From Achromobacter sp. Marseille-Q4962 (lineage in GTDB: Bacteria; Pseudomonadota; Gammaproteobacteria; Burkholderiales; Burkholderiaceae_B), in the NCBI RefSeq assembly GCF_943737005.1, contig NZ_CALSFU010000010.1, positions 1-64,000 of the forward strand: a DNA stretch of 64,000 nt, in the 5' to 3' direction. Shown here piece by piece: positions 38,236-45,217 of the stretch. The translations under genes were made by a program, and so were the position numbers. The notes below the pieces were generated by a model. It had not been told where the DNA came from, made no database searches, and was given only the letters and a program-made list of their open reading frames with translations. Within the stretch, counting starts at the first letter, position 1. Each line of letters starts with the position of its first letter.

Positions 38236-39123
38236 ATGCCCGCCCTGCCCCGCCTTACCCTGCGCCGCTTTCTGGCCGCTTCATTCCTTGCCGCCGCAAG
38301 CGTGGTGGGCTGTTCGCAACTCGACTCCTGGCAGCGCGAGGCCATTTTCTCGCCGCAGACGCAGCCCCAGAGCTGGTGGCGCGAGCCCGCCGCGGGCACC
38401 GAGGTGTTCGACCTCGTCCTGGCCAATGGCGACAAAGTGCGCGCCTGGTACCGGCAAAGCCGCCTGGCCGGCGCCCCCACCGTGCTGTATCTGCACGGCG
38501 CGCGCTGGAACCTGAACGGCAGCGCTTTCCGCATCGAAGGGTGGGCGCGCATGGGATATTCCGTGCTGGCCATCGATTACCGCGGCTTCGGCGCCTCGAC
38601 GCCCAGACTGCCGTCCGAAAGCAGCGCCCAGGAAGACGCCGAGGCCGGGCTGCGCGAACTCGCCCGTCGCCAGCCCGACCCCGCGCGCCGCTTCGTCTAC
38701 GGCCACAGCCTGGGCGGCGCCATCGCCATCGACCTCGCGGCCCGGCCCGACCTGCCCGATTTCGCCGGGCTGATCGTGGAGTCGAGCTTCACCAGCATCA
38801 GCGCCATGCTGGGCACGCTCAAATGGGGCAAGGTGCCCGGCGCGAGCCTGCTGGTGACGCAGCCCTTCGATTCGGTGGACAAGCTGGCGGCCATGCACAC
38901 GCCCATGCTGTTCCTGCACGGCACGGCCGACCGGGTAGTGCCGCACACCATGAGCGACGAACTGTTCGCCGCCGCGCGCGGCGTGGCGCCGGACCTGAAG
39001 CGGCTGGTGAAGATAGAAGGCGCCTCGCATTCGGGCGCCTTCCGCAGCGGCGCCCAGTATGAGGACGCGGTGCGCGGCTTCATGCGGGACGCGAGCCGCG
39101 CCTACCGCAAGAAAACCGGCTAG
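38236..39123 (+). CDS. lipoprotein alpha/beta hydrolase
   Basis: A 295-residue protein with a lipoprotein signal (about 1-26; lipobox SVVGC followed by SQL), so it should be membrane-anchored after Lgt action. The hydrolase fold has YLHGARWN as oxyanion loop, the nucleophile elbow GHSLGG (Ser near residue 157), Asp in HGTADRVVP and His in GASHSGAF. Related proteins are serine hydrolases of the BAAT/DUF1100-like groups. ATG at 38236 puts the signal first. Confidence 0.85.
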   Translation: MPALPRLTLRRFLAASFLAAASVVGCSQLDSWQREAIFSPQTQPQSWWREPAAGTEVFDLVLANGDKVRAWYRQSRLAGAPTVLYLHGARWNLNGSAFRIEGWARMGYSVLAIDYRGFGASTPRLPSESSAQEDAEAGLRELARRQPDPARRFVYGHSLGGAIAIDLAARPDLPDFAGLIVESSFTSISAMLGTLKWGKVPGASLLVTQPFDSVDKLAAMHTPMLFLHGTADRVVPHTMSDELFAAARGVAPDLKRLVKIEGASHSGAFRSGAQYEDAVRGFMRDASRAYRKKTG

Positions 39124-39145
39124 CCCCCGGTCCGCGCCGCCGGCC

Positions 39146-39619
39146 TCAGGCGCACGACTGGCCGGCGCGCCCGGGCCTGCTGGCCCGGCGTTCCAGCCAT
39201 GCAATGACGCGCGCGCGGGACTTGTCGTAGGCCAGGTTGTAGAAAAACGCGTAGGGCAGGTAGAAGAGCACCAGCGCGATATCGAGCACGAACGCCTGCC
39301 ACAGGCTGATGCCCAGCCACCAGGCCGCCAGCGGGATCACGATAAGCAGCAGGCCGAGCTCGAAGCCGCAGGCGTGCACCACCCGCAGGCGCAGGGTGCG
39401 CGTCCACCCCATGCGGTTCTCGAGGCGGTCGAAGCCGGCGTTGTAGACCATGTTCCACAGCAGGGCGATGAGGGCAATGACCGCCGTGAGCACGCCCATG
39501 TCCCAGAGCGGCTTGTCCATGGCCCAGGCGGCCGCGGGCGCGCACAGCCCGATGGCCAGGATTTCGAACAGGAAGGCATGGAAGAAGCGTTCTTTGAGGG
39601 ATTTTGCTGCTTGGGTCAT
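39146..39619 (-). CDS. PACE family efflux protein (tandem BTP domains)
   Basis: A 157-residue protein of four membrane helices in two repeated bacterial-transmembrane-pair domains. Repeats begin RFFHAFLFEILAIGLCAPAAA and RVVHACGFELGLLLIVIPLAA, and each ends with the WNMVYNAGFDRLE or YNLAYDKSRARV stretch. PACE proteins such as AceI export chlorhexidine, acriflavine and natural polyamines. ATG at 39619. It is divergent from a LysR regulator, as aceI is from aceR. Confidence 0.88.
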   Translation of the reverse strand: MTQAAKSLKERFFHAFLFEILAIGLCAPAAAWAMDKPLWDMGVLTAVIALIALLWNMVYNAGFDRLENRMGWTRTLRLRVVHACGFELGLLLIVIPLAAWWLGISLWQAFVLDIALVLFYLPYAFFYNLAYDKSRARVIAWLERRASRPGRAGQSCA

Positions 39620-39695
39620 GATGGATTCCGTTACCGCGAACCGGCGTGGAAACGCTATTGTTCCGGAGAAATCCGCTACCATAAAGATAGTTTTC

Positions 39696-39710
39696 ATCGG
39701 AAAAACCGAT
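39696..39710. promoter_or_regulatory. LysR-type operator between PACE gene and lysR
   Basis: ATCGG-AAAAA-CCGAT is a perfect 15-bp dyad that includes the T-N11-A core of LysR boxes (T39697, A39709). It ends 4 bp before the LysR start codon and 77 bp before the PACE start. Likely bound by the adjacent regulator. Confidence 0.5.
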
Positions 39711-39714
39711 AATC

Positions 39715-40578
39715 ATGCGCCATTCCCTGGAATCGCTGGCGGCCTTCGCCCAGGTCGCCTCGCTGGGCAGCTTCTCCGCGGCTGCCCGCAAGCTGGGCAA
39801 GAGCCAGTCCACCGTGAGCGAAACCATCGCCAACCTGGAAGTGGATCTCAATGTCGGCCTGTTCGACCGCAGCCAGCGCCAGCCCGTGCTGACCGAAGCC
39901 GGCCAGGTGCTGCTGGCGCAGGCGCTGCAGGTGCTGGCCGCCAACGACAGGCTGAACCGCAGCGCGGCCCAGCTCGCCGCCGGGCTGGAGCCCCGGCTGA
40001 CCGTCGTGCTGTCCGACACCTTCCAGTCCGAGACATTCGAGTCCATGCTGCGCGACATCGACCAGCGCTATTGCGCGCTGCGCTTCGAATGCCTGATCGC
40101 CGAATACGAGGACGTGGTGGCGCTGGTCCAGGAGGGCCGCGCGCACCTGGGCCTGATGGCGGCGCAGGAAAGCTATCCGCCCGACATCGCGCACGCCAGC
40201 CTGGCGGAGAACTCCGAAATCGTGCTGTGCGTGGGCAAGACCCATCCGCTGGCCGCGCTGCCGCGCGTCACGCACGACCACCTGCGCGGCGAACGCGAAC
40301 TGCGCCTGAGCACCTACGAACTGGACGACAGGATGCCGACGCCCTCTTCCTCGACCTGGTCGGCGCCCGGCTACCTGATGCTGCTGGAAATGGCCAGCCT
40401 GGGCTTCGGCTGGACCGAGCTGCCGCGCTGGATGCTGCAGCGGTTCGGCGGCGGAGAACTGGTGGAACTCGACGTGCCGGGCTGGCCGCGCAGCATCCGG
40501 GTCGATGCGGTGTGGTCCACGCGCCGCACGCTGGGTCCGGCCGCGGCCTGGCTGCTGCGCCGCCTCACCGAAACCTAG
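39715..40578 (+). CDS. LysR family regulator (PACE-linked)
   Basis: A 287-residue LysR protein with winged helix at about 1-60 (LESLAAFAQVASLGSFSAAA, then SQSTVSETIANLEVDLNVGL) and an effector domain at about 90-285. It is divergent from the PACE efflux gene, so it is the probable inducer-responsive activator, by analogy with AceR. Its TAG stop and the TAG stop of the convergent ChbG-type gene lie in one shared CTAG. Confidence 0.9.
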   Translation: MRHSLESLAAFAQVASLGSFSAAARKLGKSQSTVSETIANLEVDLNVGLFDRSQRQPVLTEAGQVLLAQALQVLAANDRLNRSAAQLAAGLEPRLTVVLSDTFQSETFESMLRDIDQRYCALRFECLIAEYEDVVALVQEGRAHLGLMAAQESYPPDIAHASLAENSEIVLCVGKTHPLAALPRVTHDHLRGERELRLSTYELDDRMPTPSSSTWSAPGYLMLLEMASLGFGWTELPRWMLQRFGGGELVELDVPGWPRSIRVDAVWSTRRTLGPAAAWLLRRLTET

Positions 40579-41384
40579 TCCGCCAGCCGGCCGATGCGCA
40601 CCCCGTTGGCGCGCATCCATTCGCCCAGCGGCGCGCAGGCCAGCACGTCGAACTCGGCGCGCCGCTGCCGGGCCAGGGCATCGCCGCCCGTCTCGTGCAG
40701 CGCCGGATGGCACATGAGAACATCGCCGTCGCGCGCGTTGAACAACCAGTGCTGCAGCAGCCGCGCATAGTGTCGCCTGCCTCCCTCGAAGCCGTAGACG
40801 CCGAGCAGCCTCCGGTTGGTGCGCATGCCGCGCGTGGCGGCCTCCCGCGCCAACCCGCCCGCGCCCAAGGCGCCGATGAGGCGGGCCTTGCAGGCGGCTT
40901 TCCAGGGCAGCCCGTCCAGCCCGCCCGGCGCGGTGAACCGCAGCCAGGGCCGGCGCGCCGCGCCATACCGGCGCGCCATTTGCGCCAGCAGGCGGCTGCG
41001 CACGCCCGGCAGCTGATGCACGTGCTGGTGGCCGTCCACGTAATCGGGCGCGCAGCCGAACGCCGCTTCGAACGCGTCGAATTGCCGCGCGATCTGCGCG
41101 TCGAGCCAGCGTGTGTCGAGCCGCCCGGCATAGGCGCGCAAAATCAGCGACCGCAGGCCCGGCAGGGGATCGCAGGCTGGCTCCAGCGTCTGCGTGAGGT
41201 TCAGGTGCAGGCCCCGCTCCACGTCGTGCCGGGCCAGGCGCGGCGCGCCGGCGCGAAACGACGGACCCAGCGACAGGCAGCTCACCGCGCTCAGCCGGCC
41301 CATGGCCGCCAGCCGCAGCATGCCTTCATCGATCGCGGCATTCATGCCAAAATCATCGCCGCAGACCACAATGCGTTTGCCCAA
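40575..41384 (-). CDS. ChbG/HpnK (YdjC) family carbohydrate deacetylase
   Basis: A 269-residue polysaccharide-deacetylase-like protein. Metal-site motifs are VVCGDDFGMN at about 5-14 and DGHQHVHQLPGVR near 120. I chose the TTG at 41384 because it follows GGAGGTAAGGAG at good spacing; no ATG or GTG fits before GDDFG. HpnK/LgmC-like members remove acetyl from lipid-linked N-acetylhexosamine. Neighbouring GtrA and ArnC-like genes suggest it acts on an undecaprenyl-phosphate sugar. Part of a three-gene set. Confidence 0.85.
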   Translation of the reverse strand: MGKRIVVCGDDFGMNAAIDEGMLRLAAMGRLSAVSCLSLGPSFRAGAPRLARHDVERGLHLNLTQTLEPACDPLPGLRSLILRAYAGRLDTRWLDAQIARQFDAFEAAFGCAPDYVDGHQHVHQLPGVRSRLLAQMARRYGAARRPWLRFTAPGGLDGLPWKAACKARLIGALGAGGLAREAATRGMRTNRRLLGVYGFEGGRRHYARLLQHWLFNARDGDVLMCHPALHETGGDALARQRRAEFDVLACAPLGEWMRANGVRIGRLAD

Positions 41385-41414
41385 CTCCTTACCTCCGCCA
41401 CATTCCCGACCCTC

Positions 41415-41810
41415 ATGCGCGCCACGCTCCGCCAGATCGGCATCTTCATCGGCGTGGGCTGCGCAGCCGCCGCGACGCACTGGGCCGTTGCCGTCATGCT
41501 GGTGCGCGCCCTCGGCATGGCGCCGCTGGCCGCCAACGTGGGCGGCTGGCTGGCCGCTTTCGCGGTGTCTTTCTCGGGTCATTACCATGTCACGTTCCGG
41601 CACGCGCGCGCGTCCTGGACCGCCGCGGTCCGCCGCTACTTCCTGGTTTCGGCCCTGGGCTTCCTGGTGAACGAATCCGCTTATGCGTGGCTGCTGCATG
41701 CCACCTCCATCCGCTATGACGTGCTGCTGGCCGGGATTCTGGTCGCGCTGGCCGCGGCCACGTATGTCGCCAGCCGGCTCTGGGCCTTCCGGCACCGGCC
41801 GGCGCGCTAG
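41415..41810 (+). CDS. GtrA family membrane protein
   Basis: A 131-residue protein with four membrane helices, the GtrA pattern (IGIFIGVGCAAAATHWAVAV, then NVGGWLAAFAVSFSGHYHVTF). GtrA-like proteins are thought to flip undecaprenyl-phosphate sugars across the inner membrane. It runs opposite to both neighbours, 30 bp from the ChbG start and sharing a CTAG stop overlap with the glycosyltransferase. No clear ribosome site precedes the ATG. Function is inferred from family and context. Confidence 0.85.
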   Translation: MRATLRQIGIFIGVGCAAAATHWAVAVMLVRALGMAPLAANVGGWLAAFAVSFSGHYHVTFRHARASWTAAVRRYFLVSALGFLVNESAYAWLLHATSIRYDVLLAGILVALAAATYVASRLWAFRHRPAR

Positions 41811-42847
41811 CGCTTCGCGCCCTTGCGCCACGGCCGGCCCTGGCGGCGGCGCACCACGAACAGCGGCCGCCCCTTCACCTCGTCGAAGATGCGGGCCACG
41901 TACTCGCCCACCACGCCCAGCGAGATCAGGTTGACGCCGGCAAAGAAGAGCACGGCGGTGACGATGGTGGTCCATCCCGATACCGCGTTGCCGCGCAACA
42001 GGTAATCGCCGACCAGATAGGCGGCGTATCCGAGCGCCAGCAGCGCGAAGGCCAGCCCAACCAGGCTCACCGCGCGCAGCGGCCAGGTGGTGAATGCCGT
42101 CAGGCCGTCCAGCGCCAGGCGCAGCAGCCGCAGGCCGCCGAAGCGGCTCGCGCCGTGCATGCGCGCATCGGGCGCATAGGGCAGCGCCTCGCCCTTGAAT
42201 CCCACCCACGCGTACAGCCCCTTCATGAAGCGCGTGCGTTCGGGCAGCGCGAGGAGCGCGTCCACCACCTTGCGGTCCATGAGCCGGAAATCGCCCGCGT
42301 GCGCCGGCACCTGCACGCCGCGCGCATCGCTGAGCAGGCGGTAGAACCATTTCGCGCCCAGGCGCTTGAGCCAGGACTCGTCGTCGCGGCTTTCGCGCTG
42401 CGCATACACCATTTCGGCGCCCGCCCTCCAGCGGTCCAGCATCTGTTCGATCAGCGCCGGCGGGTGCTGCAGGTCGGCGTCCAGGCAGATGACGGCGTCG
42501 CCGGTCGCGGCCTGCAGACCCGCGCTGAGCGCGGCCTCCTTGCCGAAATTGCGCGAGAGCTGCACATAGCGGAAGCCGTCGTGCTGCGTCCACTGCGCCA
42601 TCAGCGCCTCGGTGCCGTCGGCGCTGCCGTCGTCGGCCACAATGATTTCCCAGCTCGTGCACAGCGCCTGCAGGCGGTTGCGCAGCAAAGGCAGCAGCAC
42701 CCGCAGGTTGTCGCACTCGTTGAAGCTGGGCACGACGCAGCTCACGCAGGCGTCGTGCAGCGGCGGGCGCGGCGGCGCGGGCAAACGGGAAAGCGGGTGG
42801 GCCTGGACCTGCGCAGGCAGCGACCCGGACCGGAATTCGATGCGCAT
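41807..42847 (-). CDS. ArnC/DPM1-like family 2 glycosyltransferase
   Basis: A 346-residue GT2 protein that would move a sugar from a nucleotide onto undecaprenyl phosphate. The GT-A domain (about 33-250) has VVPSFNECDNL, DDGSADGT and the metal-binding CLDADLQHPP; two C-terminal helices (about 258-280 and 295-315) anchor it. The RNFGKEAALSAGL loop is typical of polyprenyl-phosphate transferases. In Bordetella, ArnC-like LgmA works with a deacetylase and a GtrA-like protein to add glucosamine to lipid A; this locus has these three types but no ArnT-like transferase. Confidence 0.88.
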   Translation of the reverse strand: MRIEFRSGSLPAQVQAHPLSRLPAPPRPPLHDACVSCVVPSFNECDNLRVLLPLLRNRLQALCTSWEIIVADDGSADGTEALMAQWTQHDGFRYVQLSRNFGKEAALSAGLQAATGDAVICLDADLQHPPALIEQMLDRWRAGAEMVYAQRESRDDESWLKRLGAKWFYRLLSDARGVQVPAHAGDFRLMDRKVVDALLALPERTRFMKGLYAWVGFKGEALPYAPDARMHGASRFGGLRLLRLALDGLTAFTTWPLRAVSLVGLAFALLALGYAAYLVGDYLLRGNAVSGWTTIVTAVLFFAGVNLISLGVVGEYVARIFDEVKGRPLFVVRRRQGRPWRKGAKR

Positions 42848-42960
42848 GGGGATTCGAAGGGCAATGCGGACGACCGGCGGGCAGTATGCGGCGCGCGTCG
42901 TCGAATTTTCATGAAATGGCCGCCGGTAAAATGGGGGCTTCCGTTTCCGCTGCCGTGCCC

Positions 42961-43473
42961 ATGCAATACCAAGTCCGCCCCATGCGGGAAAACGACGTGC
43001 CAGACATCCTCGGGGTGCAGGCCGTGGCCTATCCCCCGCACCTGCTGGAAAGCGCGGCGTTCTATCTCAACCGCCTGCGCCTCGCCCCCGATCACTGCTG
43101 GGTGGCCGAACCGCGCGCCGGCGGCGGCCTGCTGGGCTACCTGGTTTCCTATCCGTGGGACGCCGGCCTGCCGCCGGCCCTGGACGCGGCGCTGGCCGCG
43201 CTGCCCGAAGCGGCCGACCACTGGTTCCTGCACGACTGCGCGGTGGCGCCCGCCGCGCAGGGCCTGGGCGTGGGCGCGGCCCTGGTGCGCGCGGCAGGCG
43301 GGTCGGCCGCCGCCCGCGGGCTGCGCCGCGCCAGCCTGGTGTCGCTGGCGTCGGCGCTGGGCTATTGGCGCCGGCGGGGATACGAGCCCGCGCCCGCGGC
43401 CCCGGGACTGCGGGAAAAGCTGGCGGGCTACGGGCCGGGCGCCTGCTATATGCGGCGCGCGCTGCCGCTGTAG
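42961..43473 (+). CDS. GNAT family N-acetyltransferase
   Basis: A 170-residue single GNAT domain. The acetyl-CoA-binding motif A is seen in HDCAVAPAAQGLGVGAALVRAA (about 93-114), followed by the YWRRRGYEPA segment near the C-terminus. Substrate unknown. ATG at 42961 gives the usual QYQVRPMRENDVPDI start. It is divergent from the glycosyltransferase across 113 bp. Confidence 0.85.
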   Translation: MQYQVRPMRENDVPDILGVQAVAYPPHLLESAAFYLNRLRLAPDHCWVAEPRAGGGLLGYLVSYPWDAGLPPALDAALAALPEAADHWFLHDCAVAPAAQGLGVGAALVRAAGGSAAARGLRRASLVSLASALGYWRRRGYEPAPAAPGLREKLAGYGPGACYMRRALPL

Positions 43474-43545
43474 GCGGCGAGGCGATATTCCTCCGCCGCG
43501 CCGGTCGGCATGCGCTTATGATGGCGCACCCACAGAGGAATCTTC

Positions 43546-43812
43546 ATGAACAAATTCGATTTGCAGAAAAACCAGGCGCTCAAGCTGGCCGGCCAGCTCA
43601 AGCAGGCCGGCACGCCGGCGCGCTTCGGCGCCGCCTCCCAAGCGCCCGACCGCCGCGAGCAGCGCAAGCGGGACCAGGCCGCCGGGCTGGTGCCCTTCCC
43701 TCTGAAGCTGCCGCAAGCCCAGGCCGACAGGCTGCGCGCGCTGGCCGCCGAACGGGGTGTGTCCACCAACGACCTCGTCGCCGAGCTGCTCGGCCAGGCG
43801 CTGCCGCAATGA
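43546..43812 (+). CDS. small basic protein with possible ribbon-helix-helix tail
   Basis: Unrecognised, 88 residues. A Lys/Gln-rich N-terminus (MNKFDLQKNQALKLAGQL) is followed by an Arg/Asp-rich linker and a C-terminal segment, FPLKLPQAQADRLRALAAER then GVSTNDLVAELLGQAL, which resembles the strand-helix-helix pattern of Arc/CopG-type DNA-binding proteins. GAATCTTC precedes the ATG with weak ribosome-site match. Coding use looks native. Confidence 0.65.
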   Translation: MNKFDLQKNQALKLAGQLKQAGTPARFGAASQAPDRREQRKRDQAAGLVPFPLKLPQAQADRLRALAAERGVSTNDLVAELLGQALPQ

Positions 43813-43821
43813 CGGATGCCG

Positions 43822-43989
43822 TCAATAGAAAGTGATGTACGCCTTGTAGACGATGGTCGCGATAGCCGTGATGAGGCCGATGCCCATGAGGCCCAGCCCC
43901 AGGTTGCGGTCACGCATGCCAAACCCCACCAGCATGAGCGCCACTGCCGTGACGATGATGATCAACATGGTGTTGGTACTGGGGTGCAT
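43822..43989 (-). CDS. small membrane protein
   Basis: A 55-residue hydrophobic protein with two likely membrane helices, TMLIIIVTAVALMLVGFGM and LGLGLMGIGLITAIATIVY, joined by the charged turn RDRN. The ATG at 43989 follows AGGAG with 7-base spacing, which rules out a longer repeat-bearing N-terminus. No function is known to me. It is convergent with the small basic protein gene, 9 bp apart. Confidence 0.65.
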   Translation of the reverse strand: MHPSTNTMLIIIVTAVALMLVGFGMRDRNLGLGLMGIGLITAIATIVYKAYITFY

Positions 43990-44026
43990 CGCTTTCTCCT
44001 GAATGCGCGGGCCGGAATGGGCAGTC

Positions 44027-44055
44027 TGCGCCATGGGGGTTTGCGCCATGGGGTT
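44027..44055. repeat. short tandem repeat, about 15 bp
   Basis: TGCGCCATGGGGGTT (44027-44041) is followed directly by TGCGCCATGGGGTT (44042-44055) and the partial TGCGCC. Two copies plus a fragment, differing by one G, located in the leader of the small membrane protein gene. Confidence 0.7.
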
Positions 44056-44297
44056 TGCGCCGTACTCCCGCAATCTCCATCATAAGCAGGACGGGTGCGT
44101 GCCCGGCGCAAGCCCGGCAGCCCCGATTGCGGCAAATCAAGGCAAGCTTACCCAATCGGCGCAAAAAAAGGGCCGCAAGGTGGGTTGCCTGAAAGAAAGC
44201 GAGAAAACGGGCGGCCCAAAGGCGGCCGGCCAGCCGTCAATGACAGCAGCCAGTGAACGACAGCGGTCATCAAATGCAGCGGCTGGCCGCAAATGAC

Positions 44298-44332
44298 GAA
44301 GGGCCGGTGCTTTTGCAAGCGACCGGCCCTTC
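44298..44332 (-). terminator. hairpin terminating tRNA-Val
   Basis: Arms GAAGGGCCGGT (44298-44308) and ACCGGCCCTTC (44322-44332) are perfect; an inner GCTT/AAGC stem closes the loop. It starts 8 bases after the tRNA CCA end on the minus strand. The trailing T-tract is weak (GTCATTTGC), so terminator efficiency is uncertain. Confidence 0.65.
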
Positions 44333-44340
44333 TGGGATGC

Positions 44341-44415
44341 TGGTGGGTGGTACTGGGTTCGAACCAGTGACCCCTGCCGTGTGAAGGCAGTGCTCTACCA
44401 CTGAGCTAACCACCC
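44341..44415 (-). tRNA. tRNA-Val, anticodon CAC
   Basis: A full cloverleaf can be drawn on the minus strand. The acceptor arms GGGTGGT/ACCACCC are perfect, the D stem is GCTC/GAGC, and the anticodon stem CTGCC/GGCAG holds the loop TTCACAC with anticodon CAC. The T arm is ACTGG-TTCGAAC-CCAGT, and the discriminator A is followed by an encoded CCA. It reads GUG codons. It lies 61 bp downstream of dnaQ. Confidence 0.95.
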
Positions 44416-44476
44416 CGAAAGAGGCAAAATATTAGCATGCTTTTTTGAAAGCGTGCAAGTGCCCTGGCCTATTTCC

Positions 44477-45211
44477 TCAAACGGCCTCGGCCTGCGTCTC
44501 GGCGGGCGCTTCCAGCTTGCGCCAGATGCAGGCGCCGCCCGCGGATTTGTCCAGCGCCTGCAGGTAAGCATCGTGCTCGGCGAGTTCTTCATCGCTGGCC
44601 TTGATGACCGGCAGGCCCGAGGCGTCGAAGCGCGCCAGCACCATGCCGGCGCCGTTCGCCTTGTCGTTCTCGTCGGTGTCGATCAGCAGTGCGTCCTGGC
44701 CGCGCGTCATGGCCAGCCAGACCTCCGCCAGCAGCTGCGAGTCGAGCAAGGCCCCGTGCAGCGTGCGGTGAGCGTTGGAGATGCCGAAGCGATCGCAGAG
44801 CGCGTCCAGCGAATTGCGCTTGCCCGGGAAAAGCGAGCGGGCATGCAGCAGCGAGTCGGTGACGGCGGCGCAGTAGTCGGTGATCGGGCCGCGCCCCGCC
44901 TTGGCCAGTTCGGCGTTGAAGAACTTGACGTCGAAGCTGGCGTTGTGCGCGATGATTTCCGCGCCTTCGATGAACTTCACGAAGTCGTCGACGATGTCGG
45001 CGAAGCGGGGCTTGTCGGACAGGAACTCGGTGGTCAGGCCGTGGACCGCCAGCGCCTCGGGGTCGCTGTCGCGGTCGGGATTGAGGTACAGGTGCAGGTT
45101 GTTGCCCGTCACCATGCGGTTGACCAGCTCCACGCAGCCGATCTCGATGATGCGGTGGCCCTGGGCGGGATCCAGGCCGGTGGTTTCGGTATCGAAGATG
45201 ATCTGGCGCAT
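44477..45211 (-). CDS. dnaQ: DNA polymerase III epsilon subunit
   Basis: Proofreading 3'-5' exonuclease of the replicase. The 244-residue protein has ExoI (IIFDTETTGLD, residues 4-14), ExoII (IIAHNASFDVKFFN, about 85-98) and ExoIII (HRTLHGALLDSQLLAEV, about 148-164) with the DEDDh metal-binding set. The C-terminal tail for the alpha subunit is present. It lies between tRNA-Val and an RND pump, where rnhA is the usual neighbour. Confidence 0.95.
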   Translation of the reverse strand: MRQIIFDTETTGLDPAQGHRIIEIGCVELVNRMVTGNNLHLYLNPDRDSDPEALAVHGLTTEFLSDKPRFADIVDDFVKFIEGAEIIAHNASFDVKFFNAELAKAGRGPITDYCAAVTDSLLHARSLFPGKRNSLDALCDRFGISNAHRTLHGALLDSQLLAEVWLAMTRGQDALLIDTDENDKANGAGMVLARFDASGLPVIKASDEELAEHDAYLQALDKSAGGACIWRKLEAPAETQAEAV

Positions 45212-45217
45212 AAGACT

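Larger units (their letters stand above)
43990..44340. other. intergenic region before tRNA-Val
   Basis: About 350 bp without a credible gene. It holds the promoter side of the small membrane protein gene, a short tandem repeat (44027-44055) and, at its right end, the tRNA terminator hairpin. A plus-strand frame crosses it but reads the repeat as a low-complexity peptide and has no ribosome site. Confidence 0.5.

Noticed and set aside
44027-44055. Tandem repeat as a CRISPR or integron element
   Set aside because: Only two units plus a fragment, no spacers between them and no cas or integrase genes.
44003-44296. 97-residue plus-strand frame before tRNA-Val
   Set aside because: Its N-terminus is the tandem repeat read as AVCAMGVCAMG, there is no ribosome site, and the opposite strand holds a better-supported small gene leader.
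44341-44415. tRNA-Val as an integration site
   Set aside because: I looked for an integrase gene and a repeat of the tRNA 3' end in the flanking DNA and saw neither. The neighbours are conserved core genes apart from the RND pump, which sits on the far side of dnaQ.
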